A stretch of DNA of 35,000 nt, taken from Candidatus Levilactobacillus faecigallinarum (GTDB taxonomy: Bacteria; Bacillota; Bacilli; Lactobacillales; Lactobacillaceae). The translations under genes were made by a program, and so were the position numbers. Location of the stretch: assembly GCA_019113985.1 (NCBI GenBank), contig DXGJ01000065.1, positions 1-35,000 on the forward strand, given 5' to 3'. Shown one piece after another: positions 6,574 to 14,278 of this stretch (positions are counted from its first letter, which is position 1; each line of letters starts with the position of its first letter). Below the pieces are notes generated by a model that saw only the letters and a program-made list of their open reading frames with translations, did not search any database and was not told the origin of the DNA.

Positions 6574-8245
6574 CAATATTCACAATCCTTTCCGCCTTGT
6601 TCAATGGCCGATATGGGCTTTCACGTACAAATGTTTTCTTACCATCGGCTCGCTCTTGAGTCGTCCACGTATGGGCATGCGGGGCCAACGGATGTAATTT
6701 GCTATTTCCATGATGGGTAAAATCAATATCCAATCGTGGCTTTCCTGTAACTCCATAATAGCGGCGCTCAATCAATTGACCATCAATCATACGATCAAAT
6801 GTCGAATTAGGATAGCTAACAAAGGGAACCTTGTGGGCTGCCTCACTGATGTGATTCTTTAAGGCCTCACGCTCCGCGTTAACCTCTCGAACAGTTCCAA
6901 CTAACGCGTGGTACCCTTCAATATCATTATACTTCATCGCCTGAAACTTATCGAAAGATTCGGGCCCATTATCTACACCTAAAACATCCTGGTAACGCCG
7001 ATACTGCTTCAGGTCTTGGGAAGCATTCTGGGACTTGGTACGCGTTGCCGTTATTGCATCTCGGCCATGCTTCTTAATCAACAACTGCTCCCAATCCCGG
7101 TAAGTCGCATCGGCCGGTATCTTAATGGCCTTGTTGGCGATTGGGTCCCGCGCTGTCCGATAGCCGCCGCGCTTAGTCCTAGTAAAGTGTGCCACCGCAA
7201 TGGTCCGGCAATATGGATGAAATGGTGGGTAGGTTCCAGCAAAGCCCGCACACTTGGCGTCTTTCACGGCATACACACGGCCGTCATGCTTACGACAGAA
7301 CTCAGACGTACGGAAATCCAATACCGCGAGTAGCGAATACTTCTCGGTGCCGTGCTCCTGCCAGCCATGTAGCTTAGCTTGCCCGGCAAAGTAGGCTGAC
7401 TCCGTACGAATCAAGCGCCGGGCATCGCTGGCACTGCTGCCAAACTGTTTCATGATGGCCTGCCGCATGTCGCGTTCACTCATACCGCTCATTTGCTTGG
7501 CGGCAAAGAGTTGTTGCAACGAAGCGGCCAGCTTGTCGGTATCGTGCCAGATGCTCTGTGAATAATTCTTGCCGTACCAGGGCGTCTTTAACATCTGGTC
7601 CACATAATCGGTACTCAGCTCTTTAAAGTGCGTGACCGACTTGTCGTGAGCCACATCGAGACGTTGTACAACATCCCCCGTCTTAGGTTCAACAAAGTTA
7701 ATGACCTCGTGTTTATCGGTGTCGACCGTCGGGACCGTGTCGCCTTGGTACACGCCAAAGTCCCGTTGAGTCCGGCCAATAATTGATTCGGTCGCCGCAC
7801 GATTATAGGCGTCCTGCATGGCATCAATGTAATACGGCTTGGATTCAGTCAGTTCAACGTCAGCTAATCGCTTAGCCACCACGTAGGACTTTGCCCGGAG
7901 TAGCTCCAGCTGGGTAATGCGGTGTTTTACCGCCAGCCCATCAAGATACGTCTGCAGTTGCTTCTTAACCTGCTTGTTCTGGGTCGACTTAATCAAGGCG
8001 TGCAGCTGGGCCAATTGTGCGGGCGTCACCTGGGTATTGAGAATCCTCGCGACCTCAGCCGGCGTTAGCCCGGACTTGTCGAGATATCGCTTGTACACTT
8101 TATCAGCTTCACCAACTAGGTACTGCTGAGCTTGCATGTAAGCCCGTATCAGTACGTCAATATGGTCAGACCCCTTATCATATGTTTGTTGCTCTAGCCA
8201 CAGTGCGCGGCGCTCCCAGTAGGTCAGCTTATCCTTGTCCGCCAT
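6557..8245 (-). CDS. MuF minor head protein with C-terminal toxin-like extension
   Basis: 562 residues. Residues 1-270 are helical; the Mu gpF/SPP1 gp7 domain follows, with RTESAYFAGQAKLHGW from Arg280 and the closing Cys/His cluster (CRKHDGRVY, then PPFHPYCRT with Cys346). Ordinary minor head proteins end near here. This one continues for about 200 residues, ending in a distinct charged domain with LDIDFTHHG (Asp506, Asp508, His511, His512), LHP (His518) and HAHTW (His523, His525). MuF proteins fused to variable toxin domains are a described polymorphic-toxin class of temperate phages. Packaging it in the head would allow delivery with phage DNA. The toxin activity here is inferred. The start overlaps the stop of the Prp gene. 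Confidence 0.82.
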   Translation of the reverse strand: MADKDKLTYWERRALWLEQQTYDKGSDHIDVLIRAYMQAQQYLVGEADKVYKRYLDKSGLTPAEVARILNTQVTPAQLAQLHALIKSTQNKQVKKQLQTYLDGLAVKHRITQLELLRAKSYVVAKRLADVELTESKPYYIDAMQDAYNRAATESIIGRTQRDFGVYQGDTVPTVDTDKHEVINFVEPKTGDVVQRLDVAHDKSVTHFKELSTDYVDQMLKTPWYGKNYSQSIWHDTDKLAASLQQLFAAKQMSGMSERDMRQAIMKQFGSSASDARRLIRTESAYFAGQAKLHGWQEHGTEKYSLLAVLDFRTSEFCRKHDGRVYAVKDAKCAGFAGTYPPFHPYCRTIAVAHFTRTKRGGYRTARDPIANKAIKIPADATYRDWEQLLIKKHGRDAITATRTKSQNASQDLKQYRRYQDVLGVDNGPESFDKFQAMKYNDIEGYHALVGTVREVNAEREALKNHISEAAHKVPFVSYPNSTFDRMIDGQLIERRYYGVTGKPRLDIDFTHHGNSKLHPLAPHAHTWTTQERADGKKTFVRESPYRPLNKAERIVNIDEKRK

Positions 8246-8543
8246 TAGCGTTCACCGCTTCAAAGCTGACGTTCTTAGGGTATTGCTTGGCTAACTGTTT
8301 AATCATGATTTCAAACGAATTAACCATTCTAAAATCACCGTTATCCAGTAACGTTGCCTGTAACTTAGCGGCATTCCCGTCGTCATTCGTCTGTTGCTTT
8401 ACCAAAGAGACTTGCAATTGACTAAAAAGCGTGGAAACGGCGGCACAAACAATATCATGCCCAAACGGCGCTTCTAACGCATGGCCTTCAATTGTGATTT
8501 CAACGCTATTCGTGCTGAGGTTTGCCATCGTTACCTTGATCAT
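8229..8543 (-). CDS. prp: Prp-like cysteine protease (YsxB family), phage-encoded
   Basis: About 104 residues from the ATG at 8543, preceded by AGGAGGGATTCCGCG. The family's two catalytic landmarks are present: EGHA (His21) and DIVCAAVS (Cys33), at nearly the same positions as His22/Cys34 of Staphylococcus aureus Prp. Host Prp removes the N-terminal extension of ribosomal protein L27 at an L-Q-F-F-A motif and, in phage 80alpha, cuts the same type of motif in scaffold and capsid proteins. Here the gene sits between portal and MuF genes, and the scaffold, capsid and major tail proteins all carry LQRFA near their starts. It is therefore probably the phage's own maturation protease. Confidence 0.85.
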   Translation of the reverse strand: MIKVTMANLSTNSVEITIEGHALEAPFGHDIVCAAVSTLFSQLQVSLVKQQTNDDGNAAKLQATLLDNGDFRMVNSFEIMIKQLAKQYPKNVSFEAVNANGGQG

Positions 8544-9945
8544 CGCGGAATCCCTCCTGTTCGTCATTGTCGGTGTCTGGTACTTGTGGCTCGCCGCCCA
8601 TCGCTTCGCGTTGCGTCTTAACCTGCTCCGCGGTCTGTTCCTTCATGAGCGCGTCCAACTTCTTCGGGTCGTAATCATCAGGCAACCAGCCATAACTAAT
8701 CAGCCGTGGGATAATTCCATCGGCGTTCTTGATGTTGCTGATAACGTCGCTCATATTGATTGGAATGTTCAATGTGAATTGAACCTTAACGTCGTTGATA
8801 TCCACTGATTCAGCCTTAATCCGCATCATGTTTTGCAACAACTTTAGGCGGCGTCGAATCCCCTTCTTAAAATACTGCTCCTTAGATGACACTAAGTTAA
8901 GCAAGCCAAACAGCTTATACTTCATGGCCTCACCGGAAACATTGCCAGCAAAATCGCGATCGTTCATGTTGGGGACATTACTCATTTCATGGATATCATT
9001 GCTGATTGAGTCAGACAAGGTCTGCTGCTGACTTTCATCGAGCGTCTTGGTTAACCATTCAATTGAAGTACCCTCTGTCTTAGGGCTAAGACCATCAAGC
9101 ATCTTGTTCTTAGACAGATTACCCGCAATCTCCGTACCGTAACCCAATAGAATTGCATCAACGAAGTTGTCCTTGTCGGTAATCCGGTCAGACTGTAGGT
9201 TGTTGTAAGCATCGATCTGTGAGATGAGTTGCTCATAGTCGCCCTGCTCCTGCTTGTTATTGAGAATCTCGTTAATTGGTTCCTGACCCCAATACTGTGG
9301 CGTAATTTTCGGATACCCAATTGCAAAGTTACCCTGGTCCAGATGGTCACCGCGCATTGTCCGATACTGGATGAGTTTATTCTGCGTGTACACGGAAATC
9401 ATCGAGCCATTACGTTCACCGGCTAAGTTGAACTTAGGCACCACGTAAACGCCAAACAGCACGTTCTCGTCCTCACTATCATCAGTCACTACGAAGGTGT
9501 TACGCGGGTCGAGCGTTGCAATATGTTCAACGGTCGTTTCGCTATCCACCGCCGTTAAGTACAGCATTTCGTACGCCACACCGTAACACGACAAATCATG
9601 TTCTATCTCCGTATCGTGTGCTGAGATATCCATGTGATTAAGTACGTCCGTCAATTGGGAAATGTTGTCTCCGTCTTGCGTCACGTAGGTAATGGGCCGC
9701 CCGGTCATCATGCCGACAATCATATCGGTGATGTACTTGGCATGATTGACCATGATGTGTGTGTCTTTGGCCTGCGGATTGTTGGTCATGGTGCGCTTCA
9801 TAATTTCGTGTTTGCCTAGGTAATAGTCCCTTAAGTGATTGAGCCGCTGTACTCGATTAGACTGTAAGTCCAGCAGGTTGTTCAGCAGCTCCAAGGGTGG
9901 GTTATTTGGATTGTCTAATAATGTTGCATCAATTTTGAATGCCAT
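8506..9945 (-). CDS. Portal protein (SPP1 gp6-like)
   Basis: 479 residues from the ATG at 9945; GAAAGGGGG lies seven bases before it, whereas a nearer ATG at 9951 abuts the site. Family features include the N-terminal DYYLGKHEIMKR segment, MVNHAKYITDMIVGMMTGRP, the stem region LNNKQEQGDYEQLISQID and LFGLLNLVSSKEQYFKKGI. The last 60 residues are acidic and Gln-rich. It forms the packaging and ejection channel and follows the terminase genes directly. Confidence 0.9.
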   Translation of the reverse strand: MAFKIDATLLDNPNNPPLELLNNLLDLQSNRVQRLNHLRDYYLGKHEIMKRTMTNNPQAKDTHIMVNHAKYITDMIVGMMTGRPITYVTQDGDNISQLTDVLNHMDISAHDTEIEHDLSCYGVAYEMLYLTAVDSETTVEHIATLDPRNTFVVTDDSEDENVLFGVYVVPKFNLAGERNGSMISVYTQNKLIQYRTMRGDHLDQGNFAIGYPKITPQYWGQEPINEILNNKQEQGDYEQLISQIDAYNNLQSDRITDKDNFVDAILLGYGTEIAGNLSKNKMLDGLSPKTEGTSIEWLTKTLDESQQQTLSDSISNDIHEMSNVPNMNDRDFAGNVSGEAMKYKLFGLLNLVSSKEQYFKKGIRRRLKLLQNMMRIKAESVDINDVKVQFTLNIPINMSDVISNIKNADGIIPRLISYGWLPDDYDPKKLDALMKEQTAEQVKTQREAMGGEPQVPDTDNDEQEGFRDDQGNDGKPQHE

Positions 9946-9959
9946 TGTCATCCCCCTTT

Positions 9960-11300
9960 CTATCCGAATACCTTCGGCTTGGCCTTAGCAATAGCTTTAC
10001 CTTGTTTCAGGCCCAGCTTCCGTGCATTATCTATTGCAAAATACTTGAACGCATCAGGTGTATGGTCATTCACCTTGACCACCTTAGGATAATCACTCTG
10101 AATTGTCTTTTGGTCCCACTGATATTGCCGGTGTTGCTCGATGAATATCTGGTTGGCCGGAATATCCATGTAGTAAACGCGTCCCTGGGCCAACAAAGAT
10201 GAAACATAATCAATCATGTCCGCCTCATCCTTCTTGGCTACCCCGTGCCACTGCTCGTTGTATTCCTTCACGAACTCATTTCGCAATGCACCTTCGGCAG
10301 AATCAATGGTGCGTTTCAAAAGGTGCACCCGATACTCGCCGTTCATGTTCTCTTCAAATGTGTGAATCTCCGGTACCAGGTCACTAGGCGCCTTCTTGCG
10401 CACCTGCTTAGCTGGCGAGTAGTAATAGGTGTTCAGCAGAATCACCTTACCCCTGGCCGTGAGACCAATTGCTAGGCAAGTTGTGGCTGAGTTTATGTGC
10501 CCCGCATCTGTCGTGTAAGCAATGTCGGTCAGCGGGTCGTCTGGGAACAACTCCTTAATTGGGTGGAACAGGTCCATGTTATAGACGTTGGTTCCCAACC
10601 CAACCTCTTCACCCAGGTACATCCAGCGGTAATAGTCGTAATCGTTCTGTTTGACCACCTTAATTTCATCTAGGTAATCCTGCGACAGAAACCCCAGCAC
10701 ATCGTCCTTATACGTCGAGTGGTCAACATACCAGTTAGCCATCCCCCGACGTGAATCCGCCCACTGATTAATCCATTCGTACGGATTACGCGGTGGATTA
10801 TAACTGCAATAAGTGATAACGTGCATTCCCGGTGGCAGATTCTTACGGGTAAAGGAGAGCCGGACTGTATCGATTTCTTCCCAACTGCCGAACTCGGCTA
10901 ACTCTTCAAACCAGAGCCACCGAACATAACCGTTGGCAATGATGATTGACTTCAATTTTTGTGGGTCATCGACACCGCTAAAGTAAAACGCGGTCCCCGT
11001 TTTCTTGTGCATGATTCGGTACGGAGACGTCGTGAACCTGAATTGGCTTTCAACATGTAATTCGTAGATGGCCCACTTAATTTGCTCGTAGACTGACAGC
11101 CCAATGTTCTTGCCGACTTTACGCATAACCAGAGCATTACCGTGCGGGTCCATTAAAAAATCCGTAACTAGCTGAATGCTAATCACGGATGATTTAGTTG
11201 AACCACGGCCACCCTCTAGTACCTTATTGAGTGCATCGGAGAACAGAACGTTATCGAAATGAGGGTTAATCAGGTTGTCCAGATTCACGTTGATTTCCAT
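9960..11300 (-). CDS. terL: Terminase large subunit
   Basis: 446 residues from the ATG at 11300 (MEINVNLDNLINPHFDNVLF), preceded by GGAGGAATAAGG. The ATPase Walker A is EGGRGSTKSS (Lys36), a normal variant in SPP1-like terminases; Walker B is WLWFEELAEF. The nuclease domain follows, with DAGHINSATTCLAIGL and a late KKDEADMIDYV segment carrying acidic residues. The type of the flanking portal suggests headful (pac) packaging. The gene overlaps the end of terS by about 35 bases. Confidence 0.92.
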   Translation of the reverse strand: MEINVNLDNLINPHFDNVLFSDALNKVLEGGRGSTKSSVISIQLVTDFLMDPHGNALVMRKVGKNIGLSVYEQIKWAIYELHVESQFRFTTSPYRIMHKKTGTAFYFSGVDDPQKLKSIIIANGYVRWLWFEELAEFGSWEEIDTVRLSFTRKNLPPGMHVITYCSYNPPRNPYEWINQWADSRRGMANWYVDHSTYKDDVLGFLSQDYLDEIKVVKQNDYDYYRWMYLGEEVGLGTNVYNMDLFHPIKELFPDDPLTDIAYTTDAGHINSATTCLAIGLTARGKVILLNTYYYSPAKQVRKKAPSDLVPEIHTFEENMNGEYRVHLLKRTIDSAEGALRNEFVKEYNEQWHGVAKKDEADMIDYVSSLLAQGRVYYMDIPANQIFIEQHRQYQWDQKTIQSDYPKVVKVNDHTPDAFKYFAIDNARKLGLKQGKAIAKAKPKVFG

Positions 11301-12060
11301 CCTTATTCCTCCGATCACTCCGAATCAGGTTAATGGTGACGTCATCACCGTCGGCCTTGTTATCCTTCAAATACTTCATGAGTTCAGCCTTAGCCTTCTG
11401 GTTATCAAACAGCTTGACTACTAGGCCATCTTTGCCGCGATGTACCTCTTGCACCAAGGACCAATCGATTTGGTCACTTGGCTTCAAATAAATATCGGAT
11501 ACATGCTTCTCAATCGGATTGTCGTTCATATCAAGTAGGACGTTGCCGTCATTATCTGTAACAAGTTCCGTGTGCACCTTATAATCAATCACATCACCCA
11601 AGCTAGCAAACGCCTGTTTAGCGTATTCCCGGGCGATATCCTCGGCGGTCACGTATAAGTCAGTCTTTTGTCGTTCCTTAAGCTCAGCCAATTGCTTCTT
11701 TACACTAGTTTTCGCCAGTAGGCCACTACCATTAACATTGGCCGTCTTCCAACCAGACTTATATGCCTTCATGTAGGCTTGGGTGGCATTAAAATCCTGC
11801 AAATAAAAAAGGCAGAACAGCTTCTGCTTCTCAGTCAGCTCACTGTTTGCCTCTAGTTCTTTTACCGCTTCTGGTATCTGTTTAGGTGCACCCTTTGATT
11901 TTGAATGCACCTTTTTCTTTGGGGGTGCACCCCGCTGCCACCCATTACGTCGTTTCCACGATTTGAAGGTGTTTACGGATATGTCATGTTTAGCCGCGAT
12001 ATCTGCGTATGACATCCCCAGCATATAATCTTCGTAAGCTGCTTTTTGTTTATCTGTCAT
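11266..12060 (-). CDS. terS: Terminase small subunit
   Basis: 264 residues. The N-terminus (KAAYEDYMLGMSYADIAAKH, then DISVNTFKSWKRRNGW) is a helix-turn-helix for binding the packaging site. A Lys-rich linker follows, then the conserved TerS core with LTEKQKLFCLFYLQDFNATQ, AYMKAYKSGW and GSGLLAKTSVKKQLAEL. The C-terminal third probably contacts the large subunit. The ATG follows GGAGGTGTGGTGATATGTC. In pac phages the packaging signal is often inside this gene; I cannot point to it. Confidence 0.9.
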   Translation of the reverse strand: MTDKQKAAYEDYMLGMSYADIAAKHDISVNTFKSWKRRNGWQRGAPPKKKVHSKSKGAPKQIPEAVKELEANSELTEKQKLFCLFYLQDFNATQAYMKAYKSGWKTANVNGSGLLAKTSVKKQLAELKERQKTDLYVTAEDIAREYAKQAFASLGDVIDYKVHTELVTDNDGNVLLDMNDNPIEKHVSDIYLKPSDQIDWSLVQEVHRGKDGLVVKLFDNQKAKAELMKYLKDNKADGDDVTINLIRSDRRNKDGNQRESGQPD

Positions 12061-12096
12061 GACATATCACCACACCTCCACACCCATGTTTTCGTA

Positions 12097-12633
12097 TTAT
12101 GTTTCTACTCTCTCGCCTGTCTTATCTGGAATAAAAAGATAGATACGACCTATCAAATTAACTATAGATAAAACTTCGTAAATAGACCCCAAAAATAGCG
12201 TCGCCCACAAAGTGTTAATAGTCACTTTCAGGAAAATTATGCTAATACTTGGAACTACATCGTAAACTAACGTAAAAACAATGATAAACACATTCAATTT
12301 AAAATTAAACATGATTCTCTTAAATAAAACACCTATGATGTGTTCCTTAACTTTATACCTACGAGCTCGTTTCACAAACTCCGATTTGTCATTCATAGAT
12401 ATAATCATAGATAACAAGATTCCCAGAATAGCCAAAATTATGGATGAGATTGTAATTGAGTCGCTCACACTTCCACGTAAGCTTTTTAAATGGCATAAAG
12501 AAAAAAGTACTGCGGACACCACAAAAGTTAATGTCCAAAGAACTAATGTTGACCAATAATGACGTATGAAATGCCATATAAGCTTAAAAAATTTTCCTAT
12601 ATTCTTTTTCACAATCATCCACCTCTTTTTCAT
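12097..12633 (-). CDS. Four-helix membrane protein, second gene of a cargo cassette
   Basis: 178 residues with about four membrane segments (STLVLWTLTFVVSAVLFSL; ITISSIILAILGILLSMII; LNVFIIVFTLVYDVV; TLWATLFLGSIYEVLSIVNL) and basic cytoplasmic loops. The ATG overlaps the stop of the preceding gene as ATGA, so the two are probably translated together; a GTG at 12612 with GAGGTGG before it is an alternative start. Base composition is clearly AT-richer than the structural genes. I recognise no named family. A cytosolic protein followed by a small multi-helix membrane protein recalls lambda RexA/RexB and Kiwa KwaA/KwaB, where the membrane partner is the effector; that comparison is only architectural. 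Confidence 0.75.
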   Translation of the reverse strand: MKKRWMIVKKNIGKFFKLIWHFIRHYWSTLVLWTLTFVVSAVLFSLCHLKSLRGSVSDSITISSIILAILGILLSMIISMNDKSEFVKRARRYKVKEHIIGVLFKRIMFNFKLNVFIIVFTLVYDVVPSISIIFLKVTINTLWATLFLGSIYEVLSIVNLIGRIYLFIPDKTGERVET

Positions 12634-13655
12634 GAGTTGGAAGTTGAACCTGAAATCAAACTTGCCTTGTCACGCATGTTACGTTCGTTAGATGATGGCG
12701 TCAAATAATTTTGCTCACAAAAGTTAATATACATGGACTCAGATGCAATTGTTGTTCGATTCTTAACATTCATTACAATAGATGAAGTTAACCTTGGCTC
12801 AATTAGATTAACAAAATCAAGTGCAGCATCCTCTTCAGCTCGCGAAGTAACATTCATCGAAACATCAGTATCTTTATTGTATAATGCTAAGACTTCATCC
12901 ATCAGTTCACGTACTGGCTCAGCCTTCAAGCTCTTCCCTTTGGGTTCTCGGGCCATCGACAACTCTATATTAAAACTAACCCCACTAATTTTTTTCAACT
13001 CCGTAATTGCTTTATTAATTGGGTTGTCTTTAAAGTCATCCGCGGCCGCAAAGCTAAAATCTGATCCTTTTACTGAGATTCGACGATAAATCTTATGCTT
13101 TTTCACCTTTGAAATCATTGAAGAATCAATCAAGGGCTCTAAGTTAACTCCTTTAGGATTGTTCTTCTCCGATTCCCCGCTAGCATCCTTTACCCGCTGT
13201 CTTAAGATGGCTAAGGCTGTTTGAATCTGGTTTGTTGATAATCCATAGTAATTCGATTGAACTACAAGTAACTTGTACTTGGCGTCATATATGAGTAAAT
13301 TAAATTCCCCAATATATTCGTCATCCTCTAAATCAAGAGGAACCTTATCGTGATTTAATTTCTTCTTGGAAGGAATATCCTTGGACCTGTTCTTAGATAA
13401 CTGAAAATAATAAATATCATTATCTTCGTCATAGTGAGCAGTATTCCATTCCATATCGGCAATTTCGTCCCCAAGTGGAACGGCCGTGTTCAATTCTTCA
13501 TGCTTATGGTTAATGAAAAACTCTATCAGTTCCTTCATATCCCATCTAACCACAGCGTCTTCATCCTCGCTGTCAATCAAGTATGGTGAAAAATAGTTAA
13601 AACGAATTTTTTTAACCGCATCTCGTTTTTTTCCTTTACCATCACTTTTTGTCAT
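12630..13655 (-). CDS. Cytosolic cargo protein (DUF6731-like), candidate defence/exclusion gene
   Basis: 341 residues from the ATG at 13655, which follows AAGGAGGGTTTTTC. The layout is: basic N-terminus (TKSDGKGKKRDAVKKIRFNY), a central beta-rich region with YYFQLSKNRSKDIPSKKK and LEDDEYIGEFNLLIYDAKY, then a helical region and a long C-terminal part with KISGVSFNIELSMA. The central pattern, with a P-S-K stretch followed by acidic residues and EYIGE, is what I recall for DUF6731 proteins, which have no settled function. The gene is AT-rich and has its own promoter, lies between the tRNA-like region and terS, and is coupled to a membrane protein. It is not needed for any known virion or replication step. 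Confidence 0.7.
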   Translation of the reverse strand: MTKSDGKGKKRDAVKKIRFNYFSPYLIDSEDEDAVVRWDMKELIEFFINHKHEELNTAVPLGDEIADMEWNTAHYDEDNDIYYFQLSKNRSKDIPSKKKLNHDKVPLDLEDDEYIGEFNLLIYDAKYKLLVVQSNYYGLSTNQIQTALAILRQRVKDASGESEKNNPKGVNLEPLIDSSMISKVKKHKIYRRISVKGSDFSFAAADDFKDNPINKAITELKKISGVSFNIELSMAREPKGKSLKAEPVRELMDEVLALYNKDTDVSMNVTSRAEEDAALDFVNLIEPRLTSSIVMNVKNRTTIASESMYINFCEQNYLTPSSNERNMRDKASLISGSTSNS

Positions 13656-13685
13656 GAAAAACCCTCCTTGTATCATTCAACTACT

Positions 13686-13694
13686 AGTATACCA
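13686..13694 (-). promoter_or_regulatory. Extended -10 promoter for the cargo cassette
   Basis: On the minus strand the sequence reads TGGTATACT, an extended -10 element (TGn plus TATACT), about 30 bases before the ATG at 13655. No good -35 is visible, which is acceptable for an extended -10. It allows expression apart from the late operon, for example in the lysogen. Confidence 0.55.
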
Positions 13695-13734
13695 AAATGG
13701 AGGGCTCCAAATTGTAAATGTTTCTACACAAATA

Positions 13735-13753
13735 GCCCGGATATAATCCGGGC
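13735..13753 (-). terminator. Strong hairpin between the tRNA-like region and the cargo cassette
   Basis: GCCCGGAT and ATCCGGGC form an 8-bp stem with a 3-base loop. On the minus strand it is followed by TATTTG, only a weak U-tract, so it may be a partial terminator or processing signal. It lies just upstream of the cassette promoter. Confidence 0.4.
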
Positions 13754-13799
13754 CAGAGCCAGCGTAGTTTTTAACTTGTATTATTTGTCCTGGTTCTAT

Positions 13800-13857
13800 A
13801 AGGCTGACGGGACTCGAACCCGCATGATAAAATGCCCACCGATTAGACCACAGCCTT
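13800..13857 (-). ncRNA. tRNA-like element 1 (58 nt, no normal anticodon arm)
   Basis: On the minus strand AAGGCTG pairs with CAGCCTT as a 7-bp acceptor-like stem. A good T-arm (GCGGG, loop TTCGAGT, CCCGT) directly precedes the 3' strand, and a D-arm-like segment (GTCTAATCGGTGGGC) follows the 5' strand. Only about 10 bases remain where a 17-base anticodon arm and variable loop should be. It cannot be an ordinary tRNA; it is either a decayed gene or a tRNA mimic. Confidence 0.5.
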
Positions 13858-13883
13858 ACCAACTAACAATCCAGAAAGGTTCA

Positions 13884-13911
13884 CGACTGGGAAAACTCAT
13901 AAAAGCAGTCG
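13884..13911. other. Hairpin between tRNA-like elements
   Basis: CGACTG (13884-13889) and CAGTCG (13906-13911) form a 6-bp stem around a 16-base AT-rich loop. It lies between two tRNA-like elements and may be a spacer or processing structure. No coding frame fits here. Confidence 0.3.
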
Positions 13912-13915
13912 CTAT

Positions 13916-13960
13916 ACCGCCGGTGGGAATCGAACCCACAATCAATCACCAGACGGCGGT
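13916..13960 (-). ncRNA. tRNA-like element 2 (45 nt acceptor plus T-arm minihelix)
   Basis: On the minus strand ACCGCCG pairs with CGGCGGT (7 bp) and a perfect T-arm, GTGGG with loop TTCGATT and CCCAC, sits next to the 3' strand. Only 14 bases join the 5' acceptor strand to the T-arm, so there is no room for D and anticodon arms. The result is the tRNA top-half minihelix. Confidence 0.5.
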
Positions 13961-14023
13961 CACAGAAAGGAAGAACGTGACTCAAAGGTCACACCACAGT
14001 CTCATTGCCCTGGATAGGGCAAA

Positions 14024-14068
14024 CTCTAGGTGAGGGGTTGCACCTCTTGCGGGTCTTTGCCCCTAGAG
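14024..14068 (-). ncRNA. tRNA-like element 3 (45 nt minihelix, T-loop with G55)
   Basis: CTCTAGG pairs with CCTAGAG (7 bp) around a T-arm-like hairpin, GAGG with loop TGCAACC and CCTC. Its length equals that of element 2. The loop differs from the tRNA consensus by G where U55 should be, the same change as in the element at 14279-14393. The T-stem is only 4 bp, so this one is weaker. Confidence 0.35.
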
Positions 14069-14158
14069 TAAGCAATGCGGGTGAGGTTACCAGCTCCGCT
14101 ATCAGGTCGCCGTGCACAACGGCCCGCTTTTGACGACAAGCTGTCACGGTTGCTTACC
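14067..14158 (-). ncRNA. Structured 92-nt element closed by a 9-bp helix
   Basis: GGTAAGCAA pairs with TTGCTTACT (one wobble). Inside are three potential hairpins: GACA-GCT-TGTC, GCCGT-TGTGC-ACGGC, and GCGG with CCGC around a loop containing AGCTGGTAA, a D-loop-like sequence. The outline resembles a cloverleaf but there is no T-loop consensus, so it is not a recognisable tRNA. The closing helix abuts the 45-nt element. Confidence 0.35.
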
Positions 14159-14278
14159 GCAATGCCATCTCCTAATTCAGTATGTAAGAGGCTCGTACCC
14201 ACTTAAGGATAGGCCCCGTTGACTAGTCCTGAATCTGATTGATTACACGACTTAACGCGAGGCTCAATCACGCCTTAT
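14159..14278. other. Non-coding stretch within the tRNA-like region
   Basis: No supported ORF. The heptamer GAGGCTC occurs twice in direct orientation (near 14188 and 14259), and ATTCAG/CTGAAT can pair around a 60-base segment. I see no tRNA T-arm here. It is probably part of the same transcript between the late regulator and the packaging genes. Confidence 0.3.

Noticed and set aside
11266-12060. A cos site near the terminase genes
   Set aside because: No single-strand overhang signature can be recognised, and the SPP1-like portal and terminase suggest headful packaging.
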